Source: Nonomuraea coxensis DSM 45129 (GTDB lineage Bacteria; Actinomycetota; Actinomycetes; Streptosporangiales; Streptosporangiaceae). From it: a stretch of 64,000 nucleotides of DNA. Numbering within the stretch: position 1 is the stretch's first letter; the number at the start of each line of letters is the position of its first letter. The stretch covers positions 1,116,001 to 1,180,000 of the forward strand of contig NZ_CP068985.1 in NCBI RefSeq assembly GCF_019397265.1. The letters run 5' to 3'. Below, piece after piece: positions 40,528 to 48,504 of this stretch. Below the pieces are notes generated by a model, which saw only the letters and a program-made list of their open reading frames with translations, searched no databases and was not told the origin of the DNA. The position numbers and the translations under genes are program-made.

Positions 40528-41586
40528 ATGCCGCTTCTGGCGAGGATGTTGCCGGCGCCGCTGACCATGCAGGTCAGGCGGGGCGCCGTGGCGGAGCTCG
40601 GCGCTCTGCTGGCCGACAGCAGGGTGGCGACCTCCGGCCGGGTCGCCGTCGCCGTCGGCCCGGGGCAGGGCGACCACATCGAGAGCCTGATCTCCCCGCA
40701 GCTCGACGAGGCCGAGGTGTTCCGGGTGTCCGACGGGACGGTCGACGCGGCCGTCTCGCTCGGGGCCTCCCTGCGCAAGAGCGCGTTCGAGGTCGTGGTC
40801 GGCGTGGGCGGCGGCAAGACCATCGACGCCACCAAGTACGCCGCCTCGCTGGCCGGCATCCCGATGGTCGCCGTGGCCACCAACCTCTCCCACGACGGCA
40901 TCTGCTCGCCCACCGCCTCCCTCGTCTACGAGGGCGGCAAGGGCTCGTTCGGCGTGCCGATGCCGCTCGCCATCCTGGTCGACCTCGACTTCGTGCACGC
41001 CGCGCCCCCGACGCTGGTCCGGGCCGGCGTGGGCGACGTGGTGAGCAACCTGTCGGCGATCGAGGACTGGCAGCTCGGCAACGTCGAGCGCGGCGAGCCC
41101 ATCGACGGCCTGGCCTGCTCGATGGCGCGCACCGCGGCCGAGGCGCTCATCGGGCGCCAGGACGGCATCGAGTCCGACGCCTTCCTGACCGTGCTGGCCG
41201 AGTCGCTGATCCTGTCGGGCATGTCGATGGTGATCGCTGGGTCGTCCCGGCCCGCGAGCGGCGGCGACCATGAGATCCTGCATGCCGTGGATCAGCTCTT
41301 CCCCGGCACCTCCAACCACGGCGAGCTCGCCGGCATCGGCTCCGCCTTCTGCTTCTTCCTCCGAGAGGACGAGGCGCGGGCGAGGCAGGTCGTCGACTGC
41401 CTGCGCCGGCACGAGCTGCCGGTGGTGCCGGGCGACATCGGGCTGAGCACCGAGCAGTTCGCCGAGGCCGTGGCGCTGGCTCCGTCCACCCGTCCCGGCC
41501 GCTACACGATCCTGGAGCACCTCCGCATGCAGGACAACGAGATCCGTGAGCGGGTGGCGGACTATGTCCGGACCTTCGGTAGCTGA
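40528..41586 (+). CDS. Glycerol-1-phosphate dehydrogenase-type enzyme (EgsA/AraM family)
   Basis: A 352-residue iron/zinc-type alcohol dehydrogenase. The NAD(P) loop is 'VVVGVGGGKTIDATKYAAS', then the G1PDH signature 'VATNLSHDGICSPTASL'. Metal ligands are Asp in 'GVGDVVSNLSAIEDW', His in 'SGGDHEILHAVD' and His in 'TSNHGELAGIG'. The family reduces dihydroxyacetone phosphate to sn-glycerol 1-phosphate, the archaeal lipid backbone. No PcrB-like prenyltransferase is adjacent. It starts 10 nt after a cytidylyltransferase-like gene and its end overlaps a CDP-alcohol phosphotransferase, so the product may be activated as a CDP-alcohol (inference). Confidence 0.83.
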   Translation: MPLLARMLPAPLTMQVRRGAVAELGALLADSRVATSGRVAVAVGPGQGDHIESLISPQLDEAEVFRVSDGTVDAAVSLGASLRKSAFEVVVGVGGGKTIDATKYAASLAGIPMVAVATNLSHDGICSPTASLVYEGGKGSFGVPMPLAILVDLDFVHAAPPTLVRAGVGDVVSNLSAIEDWQLGNVERGEPIDGLACSMARTAAEALIGRQDGIESDAFLTVLAESLILSGMSMVIAGSSRPASGGDHEILHAVDQLFPGTSNHGELAGIGSAFCFFLREDEARARQVVDCLRRHELPVVPGDIGLSTEQFAEAVALAPSTRPGRYTILEHLRMQDNEIRERVADYVRTFGS

Positions 41587-42331
41587 CCTGCGGCGGGTGG
41601 CCCAGCCCGCCGGCCATCTCGAGCGCAGGAACGGCGAGCACTGGGCCGGCGTGCTCTACATGCGCCGCCTGTCCATCTACGTCACCTGGCTCATGGCGCG
41701 GACCCGGGTCACCCCCAACCAGCTCACCTGGGTGATGACGGTGGCCGGGGTGCTGGCCGGGTTCGTGCTCGCCCTCCCCGGGCTCTGGGCGGCCGTGGCG
41801 GCCGCCCTGCTCATCCAGGTCTACCTGCTGCTCGACTGCTCCGACGGCGAGCTGGCCCGCTGGACCGGCCGCACCTCGCTGATCGGCGTCTACCTCGACC
41901 GGGTGGGCGCGTACTTCGCCGAGGCGGCGGTGCTGGCGGGGCTGGGCTGGCGGGCCTCGGCCGTGCTGCCCGACTGGTACACCGTGCTGGGGGTGGCCGC
42001 CGCGCTCGGCGCCATCCTCATCAAGGCCGAGACCGACCTGGTCGAGGTGGCGCGGGCCAAGGGCGGGCTGCCGGCGGCGGGGGAGTCGGGCGCGGTGCAG
42101 TTCCGCTCCGGGCTGCTCGGGCTGGGGCGGCGGATCCTGTCCGCCACCAAGTTCCACCGCATCGTGCAGCCGATCGAGCTGTCGCTGCTGGCCCTCGCGA
42201 CCGCCGTGATCGACGCGGTGCGCGGCGACCTCGCGGCGACCCGGGTGCTGCTCGTGGCCTGCTTCGTCGCGGCTTGCCTACAAGTCGTCCTGCATTTGGT
42301 CAGCATCCTGGCGTCGCGGCGGCTGGCGTGA
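41564..42331 (+). CDS. CDP-alcohol phosphotransferase lacking the last motif aspartate
   Basis: A 255-residue membrane protein with about six helices. The motif reads 'DCSDGELARWTGRTSLIGVY' then 'LDRVGAY': the first three aspartates and the DG, AR and G positions are kept, but the fourth aspartate, the presumed catalytic base, is Ala. ATG 41564 lies 23 nt inside the dehydrogenase gene, so the genes are coupled. It could use another base or have a different role from the paralogue at 37.6 kb. Confidence 0.85.
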   Translation: MSGPSVADLRRVAQPAGHLERRNGEHWAGVLYMRRLSIYVTWLMARTRVTPNQLTWVMTVAGVLAGFVLALPGLWAAVAAALLIQVYLLLDCSDGELARWTGRTSLIGVYLDRVGAYFAEAAVLAGLGWRASAVLPDWYTVLGVAAALGAILIKAETDLVEVARAKGGLPAAGESGAVQFRSGLLGLGRRILSATKFHRIVQPIELSLLALATAVIDAVRGDLAATRVLLVACFVAACLQVVLHLVSILASRRLA

Positions 42332-42393
42332 TCCGATGTCGGAACCGGAGCGGCCCCTCGTCCGTCGTATTGATCGGACGTCGTCGGTTCGGT

Positions 42394-42407
42394 GGGGGTT
42401 CACCCCC
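42394..42407 (+). terminator. Possible terminator hairpin after the CDP-alcohol operon
   Basis: GGGGG-TTCA-CCCCC stem-loop 63 nt after the phosphotransferase stop and about 77 nt before the next glycosyltransferase start. No T-run. The rest of 42332-42484 probably holds that gene's promoter. Confidence 0.4.
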
Positions 42408-42484
42408 GGTTCCGATACGCTTAGCTCACCCTAGATTCAGGACAATGCGACCAGACTCGGTGATCATGAAAGAATGCTCCGCCC

Positions 42485-43399
42485 GTGTTCTCAACGCGTC
42501 AGGACAGTGATTCGTTGAAGATCTCGTGCGTCATCCTCACCATGGGCAACCGGGTCGCGGAGCTGAACCGGGCGGTCGAGTCCGCGCTCAACCAGATCGA
42601 CGGCGACGTCGAAGTGGTGATCGTGGGCAATGGCGCCGACGTGCCCGAGGTGTCGGCGACGCCACCCGAGGGGTCGTCCGCGGTCGTCAAATCGATCCGG
42701 CTCGACCGCAACACCGGCATCCCCGCCGGCCGCAACCGCGGCGTGGAGGAGTGCTCCGGAGACGTCGTGCTGTTCCTCGACGACGACGGCTGGTACGCCG
42801 ACCAGAAGCTCGTCGCCCACGTCCGCGACCGCTTCGCCACCGAGCCCGACCTCGCGGTGATCTCCTTCCGGGTGATGGACCCCGACGGCGGCATCGGCCA
42901 GCGGCGGCACGTCCCCAGGCTGCGGGCCGGCGATCCGCAGCGCTCCTCGCCCGTCACCACGTTCCTCGGCGGCGCGTCGGCCATCAGGCGCTCGGCGTTC
43001 CTCCAGGTGGGCGGCCTGCCGGAGCGGTTCTTCTACGCCCACGAGGAGACCGACCTGGCCTGGCGGCTGCTCGGCGAGGGCTACCGCATCGAGTACGACG
43101 CCGAGACGGTGATGTACCACCCCCAGGTGCCGCCCACCCGGCACACCGAGTTCTACCGCCTCAACGCCCGCAACCGGGTCTGGCTGGCCCGGCGCAACCT
43201 GCCCTGGCCGCTGGCGGTGCTCTACCTCACCAACTGGATCGTGCTCACGCTCATCCGCGAACGCCGCTCGCCGGCCGCCATCAAGGCGTGGTTCCGCGGC
43301 TTCGCCGAAGGGCTGCGCACGCCCGCCGGCGAGCGCCGGCCGATGGCCTGGCGCACGGCGTGGCGCATGGTCAAGCTCGGCCGCCCGCCGATCGTCTGA
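42485..43399 (+). CDS. Family 2 glycosyltransferase
   Basis: A 304-residue GT-A enzyme. 'ISCVILTMGNRVAELNRAVE' is the nucleotide-binding start, 'NTGIPAGRNRGVEECSGDVV' and 'LFLDDDGWYAD' give the metal-binding Asp cluster, 'FLGGASAIRRSAF' and 'HEETDLAWRLLGEGYR' the acceptor side with ED-type motif. The layout resembles rhamnosyl- and galactofuranosyltransferase-like enzymes. One weak C-terminal hydrophobic helix (about 240-258) could anchor it to the membrane. GTG start. Confidence 0.9.
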   Translation: MFSTRQDSDSLKISCVILTMGNRVAELNRAVESALNQIDGDVEVVIVGNGADVPEVSATPPEGSSAVVKSIRLDRNTGIPAGRNRGVEECSGDVVLFLDDDGWYADQKLVAHVRDRFATEPDLAVISFRVMDPDGGIGQRRHVPRLRAGDPQRSSPVTTFLGGASAIRRSAFLQVGGLPERFFYAHEETDLAWRLLGEGYRIEYDAETVMYHPQVPPTRHTEFYRLNARNRVWLARRNLPWPLAVLYLTNWIVLTLIRERRSPAAIKAWFRGFAEGLRTPAGERRPMAWRTAWRMVKLGRPPIV

Positions 43400-43432
43400 G
43401 CCCGTCCCCGGCCCGGCCGCGGTTCACCGGTC

Positions 43433-44146
43433 TCAGGCGCGCGACGCCTCGCGGAAGGTCATCTCCGCCCGCGCGACCGTCGTGCTGAACAACGCCCGCT
43501 TGGGCAGCCCCAGCTCGCTCAGCTCCTTGGCGATCGGATGGTTGCCCAGGCGGATCAGCGCCCCGCCCGGCCGCACCCGCGCGCCGCGCGCCCGTACGGA
43601 CCAGGGCACCCGCCGGGTGACGCCGTCGCGGTGCGTGTAGGCGTCCATCGGCGCCATCGCCGTCGCCCCCGGCACCGGAACGCCGGGCTTGATCAGCAGG
43701 TCGAGCACGAGCCGGCCGTCCTTGCGCAGCACACACCGCTTGTACGGCGACCGGAGCCGCAGCTCGATGTCCGCCAGCTCCTTCGGGAACCCCCACAGCG
43801 TGCGCCCCGCCTCCAGCGTGAACCCCTGGTCCACCGGCAGCCAGTGCACGAACACCCCCGCCCGCCGCAGCTCGGCGGGCCCCGCCGAGCCCGCCACGCC
43901 CGGCGGCCGGACCAGGAACGCCATGCCGAACTCGTGGTAGGCGTCGAGGTCGCCGTCACGGTAGTCGACGAACATCAGCACGCAGACGGCCTTGCCGGGC
44001 AGCGCCTCGGCCACGTCGAGGCCGGAGTAGGCGATCACCGCCCGCGCGGCGTCGGCACGAACCGGGTAGACGGCACTGCACACCTGCGCGTCCCGCACCC
44101 GGACGGGGAACTCCACCGTCCGGCCCTGGATCAGTTGCGATGCCAT
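43433..44146 (-). CDS. Acetoacetate decarboxylase-like protein
   Basis: A 237-residue protein of the acetoacetate decarboxylase (ADC)-like superfamily. 'FLVRPPG', 'WLPVDQGFTLEAGRTLWGFP' and 'KELADIEL' give the core with the WGFPK lysine in the position of the Schiff-base residue. The C-terminal 'GNHPIAKELSELGLPKRALF' fits related proteins of unknown substrate. It follows the damaged glycosyltransferase gene by 12 nt on the same strand. Confidence 0.75.
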   Translation of the reverse strand: MASQLIQGRTVEFPVRVRDAQVCSAVYPVRADAARAVIAYSGLDVAEALPGKAVCVLMFVDYRDGDLDAYHEFGMAFLVRPPGVAGSAGPAELRRAGVFVHWLPVDQGFTLEAGRTLWGFPKELADIELRLRSPYKRCVLRKDGRLVLDLLIKPGVPVPGATAMAPMDAYTHRDGVTRRVPWSVRARGARVRPGGALIRLGNHPIAKELSELGLPKRALFSTTVARAEMTFREASRA

Positions 44147-44158
44147 GGCTCCAGTACA

Positions 44159-44925
44159 TCAACCCCCGTGCCGGGCCGCCATTCCCGCCGCGCCCCTGAT
44201 GCCTACCTCCGGCGCGAGAACGCGGGCGGCGTCGAGGCCCGCCCACGACTCGGCGCGGCGCACGAAGGCCGCCGCGTGGTCGGGCCAGTGGTGGCGCCCT
44301 CGGCCATGCGCAGGGCGTGGCGGAGCGGCACGTAGCCGTACCAGTCGAGCAGGCCGGCCCGCTGGGCGTCGCGCAGCAGCGGGCGCACGCCGGGCGCGGC
44401 CGGTCCGATGAGGTCGAGCCTGACGCCGTACGGGGCCAGGCGCCCGGCCAGGGCGATCAGCTCCGCCACGCCGCGGTCGGGGGCCAGGCGGCCGAGGTGC
44501 ACGACCCGGGTGTCCCCGGGCGGGGGCGGCTCGGCGGCGACGAACGTGGCCTCCGGCACGTCCGCCGCGGTGACGATCCGGTGGCGCCGGCCCGCACGGG
44601 CGAGGCGGCGGGGCGTGACCCGCTCGCGTACGTCCCAGGCGACCGGTGGACGCCGGTGCGGCAGCGCCCGCAGCAGCCGGTGCTCGTGGACGACGAGCAG
44701 GTCCGCGTCCCTGAGGCCGCGCCTGAGAGCGGCGTGGGCCCGCCGGAGCGAGGCGTGGCGCGGCACGTCCACCGGCGTGAGCCCCGCCGCCGGGGTCACG
44801 TTGTGGTAGGTGAACGGCGCGACGTAGGTCACCTCGTGGCCCGCGTCGAGCAGCGCCCGGATCTGCCGGTGCATGATCCGGGCGTCCTCGGGATGGTGGA
44901 CGGTGGTGGCGACACATGCGCGCAT
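44159..44925 (-). pseudogene. Family 4-type glycosyltransferase with internal deletion
   Basis: From ATG 44925 ('MRACVATTVHHPEDARIMHR') the frame encodes an N-terminal GT-B domain and the start of the C-terminal one ('RVVHLGRLAPDRGVAELIAL', 'WYGYVPLRHALRMAEGATT'). At about 44300 it jumps to another frame with the protein's last helix ('HHWPDHAAAFVRRAESWAG') and ends at 44159. The nucleotide-binding EX7E region and about 80 residues are missing. It is probably inactive. The lesion is of the same kind as that in the acetyltransferase at 7.6-8.3 kb. Confidence 0.7.
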
Positions 44926-44981
44926 GTGTCGATGCTGCGCGCCCACCCGGTCACGGGCGTGAACGCGGGTGGAACGCTCGC

Positions 44982-46496
44982 CTAACTTCCGGCGCTCAGC
45001 TTCGTCGAGGGCCGCCGGTAGAGCCAGGTCAGGCGCGGCTCAAGCACCCACTTGAAGAGCGTCCTGGTCTCCGGCAGGCACAGGATGATCGCCAGCGCGA
45101 AGCAGCTGCACGCGATGGCCAGCACGCCCAGCGGCCCGAACAGCCACGGGAACTCCAGCCAGCCCATCTCCTTGGCGATCAGCACCGGGATGCCGTGCAG
45201 CAGGTAGCAGTAGAGCGTGCGGGTGCCGAGGTCGGAGAACCACGTCTCGCCCCTCGGGACCAGCGCCAGCACGGCGAGGCACATCGCGAGGGCGCAGATC
45301 AGCAGCGCCGTGCGCAGGCCGAGACCCATGTACCAGGACAGGTTGAGGTCGGCGTAGCTGTTCTTGTAGTAGAACGGGCCGAGCTTGGCGTGCGGGGCCA
45401 CGAGGATCGCCACGGCGGCCGCGCCGAGGATCGTGAACACCGACACGATCTTGATCCAGCGCCGGTTGAGCATCTCGAAGTGCTCGGGCTGCATCACCAG
45501 GCCGATCACGAAGAACGGCATCAGGCCGAAGAAGCGGTCCATGCTGAAGTCGCCGGAGATCTGGGAGAACCCGGCGAACAGGTAGATGGCGATCGCCACC
45601 GGCACCGGGTACTTCATGCGCTTCCACACCGGCGTGGACAGCCGCCAGAACAGCAGGGCCAGCAGATACCAGTTGAGCCAGGCCGGGTCGATGATGGTCA
45701 GGCTCCACTTGCTGCCCAGCGCGGTGCGGAGCGCGGCGTAGCCGACCTCGACGATGACGTACGGGACCAGGAACGTGTCGACCAGCTTGTTGGTCTTGGC
45801 GTTGGAGTTCCAGAAGTTCCTGGACAGGTAGCCGCTGATCAGCACGAACAGCGGCATGTGGAAGGTGTAGATGAAGATGTAGAGCGCCCGTGAGCTGTCG
45901 GCGGCGAGCGTGGGCACCAGGGAGTGGCCCACGACGACGAGCGCGATCAGGACGAACTTGACGTTGTCGAGGAACGGGTCGCGGCGGCGGCGCGGCGGCT
46001 CCGCCTCGGCCCGCGGCCGGCCCTCCGGCTCGGCCCCCTCGCCCACGCCGACCGCGGCTCCGGCTCGGGCCCCGGCCGCGGTCCCGGCTCCGGCCGTCGC
46101 GGTCGCGTCCGGACCGCCGGCCTCGGACCCCGGCACTCCCGGCCGCCCGACGGGAAAGGCAGGAACACCAGGCGCAGGCGCCCCCGCATACCCGGCCGCA
46201 TCCCCGTACCCCCCCGATGGGCGGGCGGGGGCGCCGGGCGCCTCTCCGTATCCGGAAGGGGCGGCGGGTCTGGCTCCAGGCCCTGTAGGGCCGGCCGGCC
46301 CACCCTCGTATTCCGCAGGGGCGGTGGTGGGACGTTGGAAAGCGGAGCCGGGGCCCTGGGGGTCGGTGCGGTCGCTCCAGAACGCCTCCTCCGGCAGGGG
46401 CCACCGCGCGCCAGTCTGGGCGGGACCGCCTTCCCCGCCCGGAGCCGGCTGGCTCCCGGTAGGCGGGACCGGTGGGGAGAATCTGGTGTCAGACAC
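44982..46496 (-). CDS. Membrane acyltransferase 3 family protein with disordered N-terminus
   Basis: A 504-residue protein. Residues 1-165 are Pro/Gly/Ala-rich and disordered. From 'RRRRDPFLDNVKFVLIALVV' onward it is an Acyltransferase_3 domain with about ten helices, with the active-site His in 'VVGHSLVP' and Arg/Asn-rich 'YIFIYTFHMPLFVLISGYLS'. Such enzymes O-acetylate or acylate sugars of surface glycans across the membrane. The low-complexity cytoplasmic tail is longer than usual. Confidence 0.88.
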   Translation of the reverse strand: MSDTRFSPPVPPTGSQPAPGGEGGPAQTGARWPLPEEAFWSDRTDPQGPGSAFQRPTTAPAEYEGGPAGPTGPGARPAAPSGYGEAPGAPARPSGGYGDAAGYAGAPAPGVPAFPVGRPGVPGSEAGGPDATATAGAGTAAGARAGAAVGVGEGAEPEGRPRAEAEPPRRRRDPFLDNVKFVLIALVVVGHSLVPTLAADSSRALYIFIYTFHMPLFVLISGYLSRNFWNSNAKTNKLVDTFLVPYVIVEVGYAALRTALGSKWSLTIIDPAWLNWYLLALLFWRLSTPVWKRMKYPVPVAIAIYLFAGFSQISGDFSMDRFFGLMPFFVIGLVMQPEHFEMLNRRWIKIVSVFTILGAAAVAILVAPHAKLGPFYYKNSYADLNLSWYMGLGLRTALLICALAMCLAVLALVPRGETWFSDLGTRTLYCYLLHGIPVLIAKEMGWLEFPWLFGPLGVLAIACSCFALAIILCLPETRTLFKWVLEPRLTWLYRRPSTKLSAGS

Positions 46497-46673
46497 GGGG
46501 GAGGTCGCTCAGCTTCGCTAGGGGCCGGGGAGCACGGCGCCAACGAGACGTGATGATCCGGTTACGATCCGGTGTCGCGCTGCGTCGCCGACCCGCAACA
46601 CATTATCCCGCCCGTACGGTTCCTGTCTCCGACAGCCGTCCAGAACGCCCGGTTACACAGGGAATTTGGAGCC

Positions 46674-48362
46674 TCAGGTGCAGACGTTCTTCTGGTCGGC
46701 GGCGGTGATGGTGCTGTTCTTCACACTGTCCGGCAGCTTGGTGACCTTGACCGAGTCGAAGTCCTCACCCACCACGAGCTGGATGACCGGCACGCTCTTC
46801 GGCGCGCTGCCGGCGGCGGTGCCGACGGCGGCGGTCGCGGCCGTGTACGCCGACGGGTTGGTCGCCTTGACCCGCCCGGCCGCCGCCGTCGGCTTGGGCA
46901 GGACCGCGCCCGCCAGCGTGGCGGCGTAGTCGGGGGCCGTCTCCGACGTCTTGGCGTAATGGACCTCGGACTTGGCCAGGCCGATGCCGCCCGGCGCCTC
47001 GTAGTTGCCGAGGCCGACGACGGTGAAGCCCTGCTCGGCGAGCTGGTCGGCGACCTCGCGGGCCTTGCCGACGGTCTTGGTGCCGTTGAGGACCTGCACC
47101 TTGACCTGCTCGGGCTTGACCGACACCTTCGGCCTGCCGGTGCCCGCGCTGGAGGAGGGCGACGGGGTGGCGACCTCGGTGTCGGTCTTGATCGAGGTGA
47201 ACAGCTTGGTGGCGTCGGGTTCCTTCCACACCACGCGGTTCTCGTCCTGCGGGTCGGGCATCCACGGGATGGTGGTGAACTGCACGCCGCCCGCCGTGAG
47301 CTGCTTGGCGCTCATCGCGATCTGGATGAGCTGCTGGGGGTCGTTGGCGAGCTCGGGGTCCATGGTGACCGAGCCGGCGGCCGCGCCGATGAAGTCCGTG
47401 AGCTTGCCGGGGTCGGTGAGCAGCTCGCTGCTGGTGGCCTTGGCGACGACCTTGCTGAGGAAGATCTGCTGGCGGCGGATGCGCTGGATGTCGCTGCCGT
47501 CGCCGTACTTGCGCAGACGTACGTAGCCGAGCGCCTTCTCGCCGTCGAGCAGGCTCTTGCCGGCGGGCAGGGCGAGTTTGCTGGCCTTGTCGTTGACGGC
47601 GGTCTTGAGGCAGATCTCGATGCCGCCGAGGGCGTCCACGATGTTCTTGAAGCCGCTGAAGTCGACCTCGACGAAGTGGTTGACGCGGATGCCGGTGAGG
47701 GTCTCGATGGTGGAGATGGTGCAGGCGACGCCGCCCGAGTTGTACGCCGAGTTGATCATGTCGCGGCGCGGCGGCATCTCCTGCTTGGTGGTCTCGTTCT
47801 TGCACTTGGGGATCTGCACCATGGAGTCGCGCGGGAAGCTGATCAGCCGGGCCCGGTCGCGGTTGGGCGAGATGTGCATGAGGATGATCGTGTCGGTGCG
47901 CTTGCCGCCCGCGTCGGCCAGCCGGGCGGTCTTCTGGCCGTATCTCGCGTTGCCCGCGCCCGCCCGCGTGTCGGAGCCGACGAGCAGCACGTTGAGCGCG
48001 CCGGTGTCCGGGGGCCGGGGGTTGATGATGTCGTCCTTGACGCTCTTCTGGGTGATGTTGCCGAAGGCGTCGCGGACCATCGCGTAGGCGGTCAGCGAGC
48101 CCGCCACCATGACCGCGGTGACGCCGATGCTGACCCAGGCCAGCACCCGCATCTTGTTGCCGCCGCCCCCGCTCCCGCCGCCGCCGGCGCGGTGGCCGCG
48201 CGGCGGTCCGTCGCCGGGCGGAGGGGGAGGCGGCGGTGGCGTGGGGCTCGCGCCGCCGGCGGCGGCGGCCCTGCGCGCCATCCTGCTGCCGGGCTGGGTG
48301 GGCGCCGAACGGTAGCCCTGCTGTGCGGTGTCGACTACCGGCGCGATCCTGTAGTCACTCAT
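46674..48362 (-). CDS. LCP-family cell-wall polymer ligase with LytR_C domain
   Basis: A 562-residue protein. A cytoplasmic Pro/Gly-rich N-terminus (including a run of eight prolines) precedes one membrane helix (about 72-94). The LCP domain shows 'LNVLLVGSDTRAGAGNARYG', 'RTDTIILMHISPNRDRARLI', 'SFPRDSMVQIP', 'INSAYNSGGVAC' and 'ALGYVRLRKYGDGSDIQRIR'. The C-terminal LytR_C domain has 'VKVQVLNGTKTVGKAREVAD'. It probably attaches a lipid-linked polymer made by this region to the wall. The second LCP protein of the window. Confidence 0.93.
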   Translation of the reverse strand: MSDYRIAPVVDTAQQGYRSAPTQPGSRMARRAAAAGGASPTPPPPPPPPGDGPPRGHRAGGGGSGGGGNKMRVLAWVSIGVTAVMVAGSLTAYAMVRDAFGNITQKSVKDDIINPRPPDTGALNVLLVGSDTRAGAGNARYGQKTARLADAGGKRTDTIILMHISPNRDRARLISFPRDSMVQIPKCKNETTKQEMPPRRDMINSAYNSGGVACTISTIETLTGIRVNHFVEVDFSGFKNIVDALGGIEICLKTAVNDKASKLALPAGKSLLDGEKALGYVRLRKYGDGSDIQRIRRQQIFLSKVVAKATSSELLTDPGKLTDFIGAAAGSVTMDPELANDPQQLIQIAMSAKQLTAGGVQFTTIPWMPDPQDENRVVWKEPDATKLFTSIKTDTEVATPSPSSSAGTGRPKVSVKPEQVKVQVLNGTKTVGKAREVADQLAEQGFTVVGLGNYEAPGGIGLAKSEVHYAKTSETAPDYAATLAGAVLPKPTAAAGRVKATNPSAYTAATAAVGTAAGSAPKSVPVIQLVVGEDFDSVKVTKLPDSVKNSTITAADQKNVCT

Positions 48363-48504
48363 ACGCCCCCTGGCCTCGTTTCTCGCGCCCGTGCGCCGGC
48401 TTGGTCCTGCCGCGCCATGAGACTAGGTGACGTTCCGCGTGTCCGGTGCGACGACCGCCGGAAACGACCGTGACCCGGGCGTGATGTTTCCGCGGAAAGC
48501 ATAC

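Noticed and set aside
46497..46673. Possible small gene between the acyltransferase and LCP genes
   Set aside because: No frame with a ribosome-binding site or coding-like composition; more likely the acyltransferase promoter region.
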